A stretch of DNA of 64,000 nucleotides from Pontibacter anaerobius (GCF_026241195.1 NZ_JAPFQO010000011.1:62001-126000); one strand, 5' to 3'. Shown: positions 10,258-19,998, numbered from the stretch's first letter. Translations and numbers: made by a program. Notes: generated from the sequence alone by a model not told the origin.

Positions 10258-10899
10258 TTAAAAGTTCGGAGGGGTGAGGTGTTTAAAGTGCCCGTTTAGG
10301 CGAATGCGCTCCTTCAGCTTCTCTGTTTCCAGCAGCAAGGGCAGTAACTGCTGCAGGTGAAGCAGTATAACCTCCTGCCGTTCTGTCTCGCTCAGGAGCT
10401 GTAGCAGGGCGTATTCCTGCTCGGTGTTCAGGCCCAGTTGGTGCGCAATGTCATAGCTTTTAAAGTCCTCCGGTAGCTCCATGTATAAATTCCCAAGCCC
10501 GAGTGTTTCATAGAGCTTTTCCAGCAGCTCCCTTATTTTCATCTTCGTGATGATGTCCTCCTCATACTTGTTCTCCACCATCTCCACCTCGCCGCCTGCA
10601 TAAAGCCTGTCCGGAGCCATTTTATCAAACTGCTGTATCTTGAATATTTGTAGCCCCCTGGTGCGGATGTCCATCTCCCCATTATCATACTTCTTCTCGA
10701 TGCTCAGTATCTCCACCTCGGTGCCGAACAGCCCTACGCCGTTCCGTATAAAGGTGGGTATGCCAAAGGTCTTTCCGGACTCCACACAGTCGAGCACCAG
10801 TTGCTTGTAACGCGGCTCAAGAATATGCAGGTTCAGTTTCTCCTCCGGGAATACCACAATGTTCAGCGGGAACAGCGGCAGGTATTTAGTTTCAGGCAT
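10258..10899 (-). CDS. LON peptidase substrate-binding domain protein
   Basis: The start at 10899 gives 213 residues beginning MPETKYLPLFPLNIVVFPEE, the characteristic opening of the Lon N-terminal (substrate-binding) domain. ILEPRYKQLVLDCVESGKTFGI and LFGTEVEILSIEKKYDNG continue that domain. There is no AAA or protease domain, so this is a stand-alone Lon-N protein, a common bacterial family whose target is unknown. An ORF extension of 13 codons upstream is unlikely because the LFPLNIVVFP strand normally sits near the N-terminus. It is transcribed ahead of the phosphoesterase gene. Confidence 0.85.
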   Translation of the reverse strand: MPETKYLPLFPLNIVVFPEEKLNLHILEPRYKQLVLDCVESGKTFGIPTFIRNGVGLFGTEVEILSIEKKYDNGEMDIRTRGLQIFKIQQFDKMAPDRLYAGGEVEMVENKYEEDIITKMKIRELLEKLYETLGLGNLYMELPEDFKSYDIAHQLGLNTEQEYALLQLLSETERQEVILLHLQQLLPLLLETEKLKERIRLNGHFKHLTPPNF

Positions 10900-11068
10900 A
10901 GTGTCTTGTTTGCTTATACTTTCAGGGGATTTCCGCAAAGTATAAGTATACCTCGCATCCCTGATTTACCCTACGCTTGCGGCAGGGCTTACGTTCGGGG
11001 CTGGCTTTGCCGTGTTAGGAAAATACTCCAAACTCCTTACCTTTGCGGCCGAATGACAGTGCATCAGA

Positions 11069-11803
11069 ATGGCTAAAAAAAGACTGGGGTTAAGGCAAAT
11101 AAAGCTGCTTTTCGTGAAGCTGGTACTCAGCCTTTTCCTGATAAGTGTGGCGTGGGTGCTGGTATACCGATGGGTAGCGCCACCGGCTACGCTGCACATG
11201 CTTAAGCGCAGAGCCGAGGCAGGTGCCACCGGCAAAGAAAACCCGGGCATCAAGTATAAATTCGTATCGTTGGAGGAGATGTCGGACCAGCTGCCTTTGG
11301 CCGTTGTGGCCTCAGAGGACCAGAAGTTTCTGCAACACAGCGGGTTCGATTTTGACGCCATATCAGACGCCTTTCAGCGGAACCAGAAGGGAGGGAATAT
11401 GAGAGGCGGCAGCACCATTAGCCAGCAGGTAGCCAAGAACGTTTTTCTATGGCACGGGCGCAGTTACCTTCGTAAGGCGGTAGAGGCGTATTTCACCGTG
11501 CTGATAGAGGTGCTGTGGGGAAAGCAGCGCATCCTGGAAGTATACCTGAACATTGCCGAGATGGGCGATGGCGTTTTCGGGGTGGAGGCCGCATCCCGGC
11601 AGTACTTTAAAAAACCAGCAAGTGAAGTGGGGCGGTGGCAAGCCTCGTTGCTGGCGGCAGTACTGCCAAACCCGATCAGGTATTCCGCTAACCGCCCATC
11701 AGGTTACATTCTTGGCCGGAGGGTGCGCATAGCCAGGGCAATGGGCCGCTTAGGGGGCGCCACGTACATTAAAGAGATTTTACCGGAGAAAGATGAGAAA
11801 TAG
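11069..11803 (+). CDS. mtgA: Monofunctional peptidoglycan glycosyltransferase MtgA
   Basis: A 244-residue GT51 enzyme with one N-terminal transmembrane helix (about residues 13-34). It polymerises lipid II into glycan strands at the outer face of the inner membrane. Motif 1 is ASEDQKFLQHSGFD, with the catalytic Glu83. Motif 2 is RGGSTISQQVAKN (about 112-124), and KQRILEVYLNIAEMG plus AASRQYFKKPASEV follow. The length and the absence of a transpeptidase domain distinguish it from class A PBPs. The last 11 bases overlap the downstream lipoprotein gene in another frame, so translation is probably coupled. Confidence 0.95.
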   Translation: MAKKRLGLRQIKLLFVKLVLSLFLISVAWVLVYRWVAPPATLHMLKRRAEAGATGKENPGIKYKFVSLEEMSDQLPLAVVASEDQKFLQHSGFDFDAISDAFQRNQKGGNMRGGSTISQQVAKNVFLWHGRSYLRKAVEAYFTVLIEVLWGKQRILEVYLNIAEMGDGVFGVEAASRQYFKKPASEVGRWQASLLAAVLPNPIRYSANRPSGYILGRRVRIARAMGRLGGATYIKEILPEKDEK

Positions 11804-12248
11804 ACTTTACATCCTGCTGGCGCTTTGCCTCTTAAGTATGAGTGCCTGTGTGAGCAGCCAAAAACAACCTGCTGTTACCGATGCGAGGGCCGAAGTACGA
11901 CAGGTACTGGAGGAGCAGGCGCAATGCTGGAGCACAGGCGACTTGGAGTGTTATATGCAGGGCTACTGGAAGTCAGACTCTCTTTTGTTTATCGGTTCGC
12001 GCGGGCTTACCTACGGCTGGCAGCAAACCCTGGATAACTATAAAAAAAGCTACCCCGATGTATCAGCCATGGGCAAGCTTAATTTCGACTTGAAAGAGTT
12101 TCGTATGCTCTCCCCGGAAACGATGCTGGTGGTTGGCAAATGGCACCTGCTGCGCGATGCCGACAAAGGGGACCTGCAAGGCCATTTCTCCGTCATCTTC
12201 AGGAAATTTCCGGAAGGGTGGAAGATCATTGCCGATCACTCTAGCTAG
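11793..12248 (+). CDS. Lipoprotein with SnoaL/DUF4440-like domain
   Basis: A 151-residue lipoprotein: signal MRNRLYILLALCLL then lipobox MSAC with Cys19. The mature part begins with a helix, RAEVRQVLEEQAQCWSTGDLECYMQGYWKSDSLLFIGS, the typical cone-shaped NTF2-like start of YybH/DUF4440 proteins, and ends with strands HFSVIFRKFPEGWKIIADHSS. NTF2-like domains often bind small ligands, but none is identifiable. It overlaps the end of mtgA and probably shares its transcript; the functional link is unknown. Confidence 0.8.
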   Translation: MRNRLYILLALCLLSMSACVSSQKQPAVTDARAEVRQVLEEQAQCWSTGDLECYMQGYWKSDSLLFIGSRGLTYGWQQTLDNYKKSYPDVSAMGKLNFDLKEFRMLSPETMLVVGKWHLLRDADKGDLQGHFSVIFRKFPEGWKIIADHSS

Positions 12249-12373
12249 AAGCGGAAGCATTGTCTGAATGTCGAACTTGCAGTGGACTAAAGCGGGAACG
12301 GCATTTCAAGTATGTCGCGGCTTTCAGCTCGTACCTAGGCTCAATTCAACTACTGCTATAGAAGTTCGTTTAA

Positions 12374-12898
12374 CTACTCCGCAGGGTAAGTAATCCTGGT
12401 AACCTCTACCAGCTCCTCGTTTCGTCCTAATTTCAAGCTGACCGTCTGCCCAACCCTTGCGCCACCCACAGCGCGGGCTATGGGAGCTACGAAAGCAATC
12501 TTTCCTGCTGCCACATCTGCCTCATCCACCCCTACAATTGTAAAAGTACGTTTCATGCCAGGCTTCGGGCCTTTAATAGTTTGTAGGGTAACTTTGGCTC
12601 CAAACCGTACCTCATTTGCAGGTTGGCTGGCAGGATCTATGACACGGGCACTTGCCAGGCGCTCATGCAGCGCGCTGAGCCTGCCGTTCAAGATGCTGAG
12701 CTGGCGTGTGCGGTTAGCCTCATCCTCACGGTTGGCCTCCACCTTTGTTCTTTCTGCCTCCAGCTCCGCCAATTCAGTACGCAGCTGTGCTAGGCCTTGC
12801 GGTGTTACATAGTTCGTAACGCCCGGCGGCAGCGCGGCGCGTGGTGGAATAATGGGTGGCTCGCCCGCATCATCTTCTTTTACAAATGCTCTGCTCAT
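12374..12898 (-). CDS. GreA/GreB-family transcription elongation factor
   Basis: The 174-residue product from the start at 12898 (MSRAFVKEDDAGEP) has a proline-rich lead (PPIIPPRAALPPGVTNYVTP) seen in GreB-like proteins of Bacteroidota. It then has a coiled-coil (about residues 35-85) and the C-terminal FKBP-like domain, with VTLQTIKGPKPGMKRTFTIVGVDEAD and an ending GQTVSLKLGRNEELVEVTRI. Gre factors enter the RNA polymerase secondary channel and stimulate cleavage of backtracked RNA. The acidic tip of the coiled coil (ANREDEANRTRQ) differs from canonical GreA, so activity as a cleavage factor is inferred only. Confidence 0.85.
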   Translation of the reverse strand: MSRAFVKEDDAGEPPIIPPRAALPPGVTNYVTPQGLAQLRTELAELEAERTKVEANREDEANRTRQLSILNGRLSALHERLASARVIDPASQPANEVRFGAKVTLQTIKGPKPGMKRTFTIVGVDEADVAAGKIAFVAPIARAVGGARVGQTVSLKLGRNEELVEVTRITYPAE

Positions 12899-12968
12899 AC
12901 TATCTTTATACAAGTATGCTTGTGTAGGTTTTTACTTTGAACAGAATGTTGAATCGAGGTACATCGGG

Positions 12969-14621
12969 TCAGCCCTTCTGCATCAGGTGGCTTAAGTCTC
13001 CGGCACGGAACCAGCGGTAACCGTACGCATCCAGCGTTATGTGATGCTTGCCTTTTTTATCTGCAACACTTTCCTCGTTCTGCATCAGGTCCACCAGGCT
13101 ATGTACTTGCTTTTGCTTCAGGTCCAGCACCACCTCATGGGCTTTCTCATCAAAGTTGTGGAAGATCAGCAGCGAGCTTCCTTTCCAGTGATAGTGCATG
13201 GCAAGTACATGCGCCTTGTCCGTCTCTATAATTTGCCAGTCGCCCCACCCGATTTCTGTACATTCCTGGCGCAGCCGGATCAGGGTGGTCATCCAGTTCA
13301 GAAGAGAGTCCGGGATACGGCGCTGGGTGTCTACGTTTACGTGGTGATAGGAGTAAGGACCCTTGTCGATGACGGAGTGAATAAGTTTATCTGCCTCCGA
13401 GAAGCCGGCTTGTTTATCTGCGGACCATTGCATGGGCGTGCGCACCGCATTGCGTTCCTTCAGGCTCAGGTCATCACCCATGCCTATCTCGTCGCCGTAC
13501 CGGATGACCGGTGCCCCGGGCAGCGAGAACATCAGGCTATACGCCAGCTCCGTCTGCTGCCGGTTGCCCAACATAGTTGATAACCTCCGGCGGATACCCC
13601 GGTTGTAGAGTTGCATGTTCTCTTCAGGGCCAAAGCGGGCAAAAACCTTCTGCCGCTGTTCTTCCGTCAGGCGTCCCAGGTCCAACTCATCGTGGTTACG
13701 CAGGAAGTGCGCCCACTGGGAGGTAGGAGAGGAGGAGATGCGTGTCGCTTCCAGGGCTTCTTTCAATGGTTCAATCTCGCTTGTGGCCAGCGCATAGAAC
13801 ATGTATTGGTTCACATAGAAGTTGAACATCAGGTGAATGCCATCCCCATCCTCGCCAAAATATTCCTTGCTCTCTTTTGGTAGCACATTCGCCTCCCCCA
13901 GAAGTATGGCATCGCCCCTGCGCCACTGCAGGAAGCGGCGTATCTGCATCAGGTACTCAAACTTTAAGGAAGGCTTAGCCGGCCCCGGCGCGGGAGTTTC
14001 AAGTATAAACGGCACGGCATCAACCCTAAAACCGGCCACGCCTAACTCTAGCCAAAAGCCAATTATACGGTTTATTTCTTCGCGTACCTCCGGGTTATCC
14101 ATGTTCAGGTCAGGTTGAAACTCATAGAAGCGGTGGAAGTAGTAGGCCTTGGCTTTCTTGTCATAGGTCCAGGTGGCCTCCTGCACCCCCGGGAAAACCA
14201 TGCCTTTGTTCCAGTCCGATGGTTTTTTATCAGACCATACATACCAGTCGTGGTGCTTGGCGTCTTTACCCTGGCGTGCATCCTGAAACCAGGGGTGCTC
14301 ATCAGAAGTATGGTTCACCACCAGATCAATGATAACCTTAATGCCGCGCTTGTTGGCCTGGTGCATAAACTCCACAAAATTGCCGCTGCTACCATGCCGC
14401 TGGTCTACCCCGTAATAGTCCTTCACGTCGTAACCGTTATCCTTGTTGGGTGTAGGCTGAAAGGGAGCGAGCCAGACTGTGTCTATGCCCATGGCATGCA
14501 GGTAATCAAGACGGCGGGCCAGGCCCTGAAAATCTCCGACTCCATCCCCGTTAAGGTCCATAAAGGTTTCGAGGTCCAGGCTGTAGATAATGGCATTCTT
14601 GTACCAAAGCTCTTCTGTCAT
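12969..14621 (-). CDS. GH13 alpha-amylase-family enzyme, trehalose synthase-like
   Basis: A 550-residue cytoplasmic glycoside hydrolase. The four GH13 regions are clear: DLVVNHTS (about 99-106), GFRVDAVPF with nucleophile Asp201, GEAN with acid/base Glu243, and LRNHDEL with Asp311. The opening WYKNAIIYSLDLETFMD and the stretches NRGIRRRLSTMLGN and PVIRYGDEIGMGDDL strongly resemble TreS (GH13_16), which interconverts maltose and trehalose. The C-terminal domain (about 460-550) is a beta domain, and no maltokinase is fused. Plain alpha-glucosidase activity cannot be excluded. It stands alone, 70 bases from the Gre-factor start. Confidence 0.85.
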   Translation of the reverse strand: MTEELWYKNAIIYSLDLETFMDLNGDGVGDFQGLARRLDYLHAMGIDTVWLAPFQPTPNKDNGYDVKDYYGVDQRHGSSGNFVEFMHQANKRGIKVIIDLVVNHTSDEHPWFQDARQGKDAKHHDWYVWSDKKPSDWNKGMVFPGVQEATWTYDKKAKAYYFHRFYEFQPDLNMDNPEVREEINRIIGFWLELGVAGFRVDAVPFILETPAPGPAKPSLKFEYLMQIRRFLQWRRGDAILLGEANVLPKESKEYFGEDGDGIHLMFNFYVNQYMFYALATSEIEPLKEALEATRISSSPTSQWAHFLRNHDELDLGRLTEEQRQKVFARFGPEENMQLYNRGIRRRLSTMLGNRQQTELAYSLMFSLPGAPVIRYGDEIGMGDDLSLKERNAVRTPMQWSADKQAGFSEADKLIHSVIDKGPYSYHHVNVDTQRRIPDSLLNWMTTLIRLRQECTEIGWGDWQIIETDKAHVLAMHYHWKGSSLLIFHNFDEKAHEVVLDLKQKQVHSLVDLMQNEESVADKKGKHHITLDAYGYRWFRAGDLSHLMQKG

Positions 14622-14753
14622 AGTTGCGGGAGTTTTTAATGAAGTATAGGCTATGTATGATTTATGTCTTGTACGGGAACAAGTATGGATACAGTTGGCA
14701 AAGAGCTGAGTTTATACTTAGTAGGGCACAATAGGGGCAGCAGCATACAGGCT

Positions 14754-14793
14754 TAAAAACAAAACAGGCGCAGGTAAATCTCCGCGCCTGTTG
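14754..14793 (-). terminator. intrinsic terminator for the App1-like gene
   Basis: On the minus strand AACAGGCGC and GCGCCTGTT pair across a 12-base loop and run into TTTTGTTTTT, 20-60 bases after the stop of the gene at 14815. Confidence 0.75.
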
Positions 14794-14814
14794 CTGGTCC
14801 AGCTGATATTATAC

Positions 14815-15960
14815 TTAGTTGGTATCGCCTTCCTCGTCAAGCTCTGCCTCTTTCTCTACCTCTTTCACCTCCTCTACAAGTATAAACCCTTTCTCTGCAG
14901 CGTGTGCTGCCGCAGCGGCCGTGTCTTTTACAAGCACCATTTCCACCTCTCCGTTGGCCTTTAGTTCATCGGCAATCTTGGTTACGGCCTGTGTGCGCTT
15001 CTCAATGTTCACGTCGCGTATGTAGATGGCCATTATACGTCCCGGGTGGTTCTTCACAACCTCATGGTAAATAGGCGCATCTTGCTGGCCGCTATCGCCT
15101 ATAAGTATAAAGTTGAGGTGCGGATAGGTGATCAGGATATTCTCGATCTCCTTATACTTGTGGCTCATGTGGTCACTATGGCCCAGCTTGCTTTCATCTA
15201 TCCCAAAATCGCGGAGCAGGAGGGGGCCCTGCGGTATCTCGTTCAGCTCCAGGAAGTGGTATAGCAGGTCGTAGTTGTTCCAGGGGCTGCTGCTTACGTA
15301 GAAAAACGGGTTATTGCGTTTGCCGTTGCGCCCCAGTTGCAGCGATTTATAAAACTGCGAAACCCCGTGAAAAGGGATGCGGCTATGGGCATTGTTCAAA
15401 AGCACATTCCGGCCTGTCTGCAGCAGGCTTGTGGCCCCCGTACGCACAATGGTGTCGTCAATATCGGAGATGATGCCGTACTCCGCATCTGGTGGCGGCA
15501 CCAGTACATAGGCTGTTTCTTTAATACCGGTTTCAAAGTTGTGTACTGGTGCCTCTATAAGTTCCAATTCTATCGGGTGCCAGATGTCCTCCAGATGAAG
15601 TGGTTCTTCAGGGTGCAGGTTCAGCACAAAATAGCCTTCAATATCTGTGGTGATATCGTAGTGTTTGTTCTGCAGGCAGAGCTGCACGCGCGCGTTGGGT
15701 ATCTCATCGCTCTCGAAGCGGCGGTACATGTTCAGGAGGTTCTCCCAGGTGGTATCGTTCTCCTCGGAGTGCTGTATTCCTTTGTCTACCAGCACACGGC
15801 CTTTTACATAGAGGCGTTCGGGGGTGCCGTAGCTGCGGTAAGTCACTATTTGCAGGGGGCGGTTTAGCCGTAGTTTATTCTTTAGCTCGAACGTGAGCAG
15901 GTCCAGTTTTTCTTCCCCTTTCAGTATGGTTTTGGTGATGCTCTTCTTAATATTTTTCAT
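14815..15960 (-). CDS. App1-family phosphatidate phosphatase-like protein (DUF2183)
   Basis: The 381-residue protein has a C-terminal half with the App1 catalytic core: the HAD-like DIDDTIVRTGATSLL motif near residue 168, FFYVSSSPWNNYDLL, and ILIGDSGQQDAPIYHEV with the second acidic pair. In yeast App1 this domain dephosphorylates phosphatidic acid. Bacterial members are presumed phosphatases of lipid or related substrates. The N-terminal half (about 40-160) is beta-rich. There is no signal peptide. The C-terminus (from about residue 360) is a highly acidic tail. It is a single-gene unit between two terminators. Confidence 0.85.
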   Translation of the reverse strand: MKNIKKSITKTILKGEEKLDLLTFELKNKLRLNRPLQIVTYRSYGTPERLYVKGRVLVDKGIQHSEENDTTWENLLNMYRRFESDEIPNARVQLCLQNKHYDITTDIEGYFVLNLHPEEPLHLEDIWHPIELELIEAPVHNFETGIKETAYVLVPPPDAEYGIISDIDDTIVRTGATSLLQTGRNVLLNNAHSRIPFHGVSQFYKSLQLGRNGKRNNPFFYVSSSPWNNYDLLYHFLELNEIPQGPLLLRDFGIDESKLGHSDHMSHKYKEIENILITYPHLNFILIGDSGQQDAPIYHEVVKNHPGRIMAIYIRDVNIEKRTQAVTKIADELKANGEVEMVLVKDTAAAAAHAAEKGFILVEEVKEVEKEAELDEEGDTN

Positions 15961-15981
15961 AGTTCTGCGCTTCTAAAAAGA

Positions 15982-16014
15982 AATGCCTGCCGGGTAGGGG
16001 CAGGCACTTTTTAC
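15982..16014 (-). terminator. intrinsic terminator for the M48 lipoprotease gene
   Basis: TGCCTGCC and GGCAGGCA form the stem. On the minus strand it is followed by TTTCTTTTT, and on the plus strand by CTTTTT, so it may work in both directions. It lies directly after the stop at 16018. Confidence 0.7.
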
Positions 16015-16017
16015 GTT

Positions 16018-16851
16018 TTATAACCCAAGGGCGGTTTTCAATTGCTGAAAATCAGTGTCAGGGGCTGATGCGGTGCTGCAGTCCCGCTCCTGTGCCAGCT
16101 CCTGTATGTGCTGTATGCGGTTTTCGGGGCTAGGGTGGGTGCTGAGGAACTCTGGTGGCGTGCCTTGCTGCTCCTGCTGTTCCATTTTCACGAAGAAGCC
16201 GGCTGCCCCATCACAGGCGTAGTGGTTTGTGCCTCCCAGGTAAGCCACCGAGGATTCGTCGGCCTCCGTTTCGGCATCACGGCTGAACTTTAGCCCGGCC
16301 AGCGAGCCCGTAAGCTGCGCTGCAATCTGCTTCAGCACACTGGGGTTGTTACCGAGCGCCACCGAAAGCAGCAAGGCTATGCCGTAGTCGCGCTGCAGCT
16401 GCTTTACGCTATGGCGCAGGTCGGCATGGGCAATCTCGTGGGCCAGCACGCCGGCAAAATGGTCCTCATCGTCCAGGAACTTGATCAGGCCGGTAAAAAC
16501 ATAGATCTGGCCACCGGGAGAGGCAAAGGCATTCAGGGTCTCATCATCCTTAATGATCTTGACCGTCCACGGGAATTCCTGCTGATACTTCACTTCGCCG
16601 GAGGTAAGCACCCTGTTCACGATGCGGTCCAGGTTCTGGTAAGCTTTCTGGGTGTTTGTGTTAGTGCTGTTGCGCTCCAGCAACTTGCCCTGTGCGCGGT
16701 AAGTAGAGTCTACTTCGTGGGCAACCTGCTGCCCCAGGTTTATGTCATCCTGAATAGAGAAGATAACGCCATCATTGTTGTCGCAGCTGCTAAACGCAAG
16801 CATACCTGTTAGCGCCATTAGCCACAAAGGGGTGTAAATTAGTTTTTTCAT
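16018..16851 (-). CDS. M48-family metalloprotease, lipoprotein
   Basis: Starting at 16851 (MKKLIYTPLWLMALTGML) gives 277 residues with lipobox FSSC, so the mature protein is lipid-anchored in the envelope. The zinc motif HEIAHADLRHS is near residue 137, FASPGGQIYVFTGLIKFL precedes it, and AETEADESSVAYL supplies the third ligand. LSTHPSPENRIQHIQEL near the end matches the M48 C-terminal motif. A role in envelope protein quality control, as for BepA/LoiP, is the family expectation. It is a second M48 enzyme beside 7270-8082. It lacks TPR repeats, unlike BepA. Confidence 0.88.
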   Translation of the reverse strand: MKKLIYTPLWLMALTGMLAFSSCDNNDGVIFSIQDDINLGQQVAHEVDSTYRAQGKLLERNSTNTNTQKAYQNLDRIVNRVLTSGEVKYQQEFPWTVKIIKDDETLNAFASPGGQIYVFTGLIKFLDDEDHFAGVLAHEIAHADLRHSVKQLQRDYGIALLLSVALGNNPSVLKQIAAQLTGSLAGLKFSRDAETEADESSVAYLGGTNHYACDGAAGFFVKMEQQEQQGTPPEFLSTHPSPENRIQHIQELAQERDCSTASAPDTDFQQLKTALGL

Positions 16852-17017
16852 GTTAAAGTTTAAGCTCATAAAGATGCAACGCAACGCAGCTGCATATTTG
16901 TACAGCCTTTAGCAAATATATGGCCAAACGCTATATTTGCCGGCGTTGCAACCTGCTTTACGTTTATTTGCGCGGCTATGGTTGCAGGGTTTATGGCCAA
17001 AAAGAGTGCAAAAAGGA

Positions 17018-17052
17018 AATAAAAAAACCCTCGGTAAAACCAAGGGCTCTCT
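17018..17052 (-). terminator. intrinsic terminator for the M16 protease gene
   Basis: On the minus strand GCCCTTGG pairs with CCGAGGGT (one mismatch) around a TTTTA loop and is followed by TTTTTTT. It lies 17 bases after the stop at 17069. Confidence 0.7.
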
Positions 17053-17068
17053 TAGTGTAGTATGTGGT

Positions 17069-19918
17069 TTATTTTACGGATGAGCTGGCAATCGGGTTGC
17101 CGTCCGTATCAAGCTCCACAACCTCATAATTCAGCGCCTCCAGCTTCGGAAGCACCGTCTTTTTATCGCCTACTACCACGATGTGCATGTTGTCAACCGG
17201 CAGGTTTTTGGCTGCGAGCGCATCAATCTCCTGTTTCGTGATGTTGTTCAGGATCTCGGTCTGCTTCTTCACATAGTCCTTGCTTAGGTCGTATTCCAGA
17301 ATACGTCCCAGGAAACCGGCTTTCTGGAATGGCGTCTCGTACTGGCGCGCATCGGCCTGGCCTATAGAGCTCTTCATGAACTGAAGTTCATCCTCTTTGA
17401 TACCATTTTTGTGGAAGTCGGTCAGCTCTTTCATGAACTCTGTCACCGACTCGGCTGTGGCATCGGCACGAACCCCGGCAGAGGCTGTGAACGGGCCAGC
17501 ATAATGGCCGCCGCTGAAGTAGGAGCGGGCACCGTAGGTATAGCCTTTGTCTTCGCGCAGGTTCAGGTTGATGCGGCTGTTGAAGGCACCGCCCAGGTTA
17601 TAGTTCATCAGGCCGGCTTTGTAGTAATCGCCGGTGGCATCAAATGGCATGGCCATGTAACCGATCCTGATCTCAGACTGTGCAGCATCCGGTTTATCTA
17701 CCAGGTAAATGCGGGTCTTTTCGATGGATGGTGTTTTCACGTCGGCTGGCAGCTGCACGTTCTTCTTCTTCCATTTCTTCAGGAATTTCAGCTTGCCCAT
17801 CAACTCTTTCTCGGAAATATCGCCTACCACAACCAGCTGCGACACAGAAGGAGAGTAGTTGTCGTTGTAGAACTTCTTCACATCCTCCAGCGTGATGTTC
17901 TCTACGGTTTCGGCTGTACCAGAAACAGGTATGGCCATTACGCTGCCTTCGCCATAAAGCAGTTTGCTATACACGTTATTAGCGATAGCGGTTGGTTGCG
18001 TGGCCTGGTTCGCGATACCTTCCAGTTGCTGCTTCTTCAGGCGGTCAAAATCCTCTTGCGTAAACTTCGGTCTGAACAAGCGTTCTTCCAGCAGGGCAAG
18101 CGTCTTGTCCAGGTTCTTTTTCAGCGACTGTACTGTGATGTACGTATCGTTTGAGCCGGAGCCGATGCGGATGGAGCTACCCAGTTTGTCGAGTTCGTTG
18201 CTGAACTGCTCTGAAGTATAGTTTTGGGTGTCCTCGTTCAGCATGTCTGCAGTAAGGCTGGAAATACCTGCCTTGCTTGGGTCGTTAGCCGACAGCCTGT
18301 GGCCCCCTTTGATGGTAAGCTGCATGGTAACCGTCGGAATCTCGTTGGTGTTCGTGCCGATCATCTTCAGGCCGTTCTTGAACTTGCTGGTATAGTAGTT
18401 CGGTACTGCCACTACCGGGTTCTCGCCTGCGCCCGGGCGCTTGGTACGGTCAAAGGTATCCACAGCCTTGGTATACTTCAGGCCGCTGTACTCATCTGCA
18501 CCTGCCGTGTAGCCATCTTTAGAGATAGTGTAGTCATCAGCTTTGGCCAGCAACTCGGCTTTTCCTTTTGGCACCACGCTCAGCATTACCGCGGGCTTGC
18601 CCTTGATGTACTGGTTATACACGCGCTGCACATCTTCTTTCGTAACCGACTGCAGGCGCTTTATTTCTTCCTGCAGATAGTTTGCGTTGTTTCGGAAGGT
18701 CTCATAGTATGCCAGCTGCGATACTTTGCCGCTCACGCTGGCCATGCGGTTGATCAGGCTGGATTCTGCCTGTGCTTTGAAGCGCTGCAGGTCCTCATCG
18801 TTGATGCCGCGTGTCTCAAACTCTGCTATGGATTTACGGGCTAGCTCCTCGGTTTGCGCCAGTGGCGTGTTAGGGTAAGCGAGCACAGTAATGCTGAACT
18901 CACCGGCCAGCTCAGAAGTGGAGTTGTACACTGAGGCCTGCATGGCTTTCTGCTCCTTCACAAAGTTTTTGTAGAAGATAGACGTTTTACCCTGCCCCAG
19001 GATCTCGGCCAATACGTCCAGCGCCGGCTCGTCTTTGTGCCCGGACTCAGGAGTTGGGAAGGTCATGCGCAGCATCGGGAAACGGATGTTGTCCTCGTAG
19101 CTAACATAGCGGTCTTTCTCCAGCTTGGCCATTTGCGGTTTCATGTCCTGCACGGCAGGTCCGGCAGGTATCGAGCCGAAGTATTTCTCTACCAGCTTCA
19201 CTACCTCTTCCGGCTTCACGTCGCCGCCCACGGTAAGGGTAGCGTTATTAGGGCCGTACCAGCGCAGGAAGAAGTTCTTCAGGTCGTTTACGTTTACGCG
19301 GTTCAGGTCCTCAATATACCCGATGGTGGTCCAGGAATAGGGGTGTCCGTAGGGGTACAGGTTCTTGGATGTCATCTCATACACCAGGCCATACGGGCGG
19401 TTGTCGTAGTTCTGGCCGCGCTCGTTCTTTACAGTTTCGCGCTGCACCTCAAATTTCGGCTGCGTTACGGCATCCAATAAAAAGCCCATGCGGTCGGCCT
19501 CCAGCCACAGTGCCGTTGCCAGCTGGTTACTAGGCACGGTTTCGAAGTAGTTGGTGCGATCGCGGTTAGTGGTTCCGTTCAGCGTACCTCCCGATTCAGA
19601 AACGATCTTGAAGTGCTCCTCATCGGCCACGTTATCGGAGCCCTGGAACATCATGTGCTCAAAAAAGTGCGCGAAGCCGGACTTGCCAACCTCCTCACGC
19701 GCCGAGCCTACATGGTAGGTTACATCCACGTGTACTACCGGGTCTGAGTGATCCTCGTGTACGATTAAAGTAAGTCCGTTAGGGAGTTTATACTTGGTGT
19801 AGGGGATCACCAGCTCGTCGCCTTGCCTGGTAACCTTTTCGACTAGTTTGGTCTGAGCCTCGGCAACGCTTACTACGCTTGCAGTGAGCAGGATACTCAG
19901 CACGGTTTTATTCATCAT
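17069..19918 (-). CDS. M16-family zinc protease, two-domain (pitrilysin/PqqL-like)
   Basis: A 949-residue exported protein (signal peptide about 1-21, ending VAEAQ). The N-terminal half is an active M16 domain: HFFEH at 84-88 is the inverted zinc motif and the downstream Glu lies in VKNERGQNYDNRP near residue 165. The second half (from about 500) is another M16 domain without HxxEH, as usual in this clam-shell family. Such proteases degrade peptides in the periplasm. The length fits the fused Bacteroidota type. An alternative start one codon later (MNKT) is equally good. It is a single-gene unit. Confidence 0.92.
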   Translation of the reverse strand: MMNKTVLSILLTASVVSVAEAQTKLVEKVTRQGDELVIPYTKYKLPNGLTLIVHEDHSDPVVHVDVTYHVGSAREEVGKSGFAHFFEHMMFQGSDNVADEEHFKIVSESGGTLNGTTNRDRTNYFETVPSNQLATALWLEADRMGFLLDAVTQPKFEVQRETVKNERGQNYDNRPYGLVYEMTSKNLYPYGHPYSWTTIGYIEDLNRVNVNDLKNFFLRWYGPNNATLTVGGDVKPEEVVKLVEKYFGSIPAGPAVQDMKPQMAKLEKDRYVSYEDNIRFPMLRMTFPTPESGHKDEPALDVLAEILGQGKTSIFYKNFVKEQKAMQASVYNSTSELAGEFSITVLAYPNTPLAQTEELARKSIAEFETRGINDEDLQRFKAQAESSLINRMASVSGKVSQLAYYETFRNNANYLQEEIKRLQSVTKEDVQRVYNQYIKGKPAVMLSVVPKGKAELLAKADDYTISKDGYTAGADEYSGLKYTKAVDTFDRTKRPGAGENPVVAVPNYYTSKFKNGLKMIGTNTNEIPTVTMQLTIKGGHRLSANDPSKAGISSLTADMLNEDTQNYTSEQFSNELDKLGSSIRIGSGSNDTYITVQSLKKNLDKTLALLEERLFRPKFTQEDFDRLKKQQLEGIANQATQPTAIANNVYSKLLYGEGSVMAIPVSGTAETVENITLEDVKKFYNDNYSPSVSQLVVVGDISEKELMGKLKFLKKWKKKNVQLPADVKTPSIEKTRIYLVDKPDAAQSEIRIGYMAMPFDATGDYYKAGLMNYNLGGAFNSRINLNLREDKGYTYGARSYFSGGHYAGPFTASAGVRADATAESVTEFMKELTDFHKNGIKEDELQFMKSSIGQADARQYETPFQKAGFLGRILEYDLSKDYVKKQTEILNNITKQEIDALAAKNLPVDNMHIVVVGDKKTVLPKLEALNYEVVELDTDGNPIASSSVK

Positions 19919-19998
19919 GTGCTATAATGTTTGGGTGAATGTTTTATCAAACAATATAGCAAACAGAAGGTGTAGTTGAAAATAATATAGACGAATGG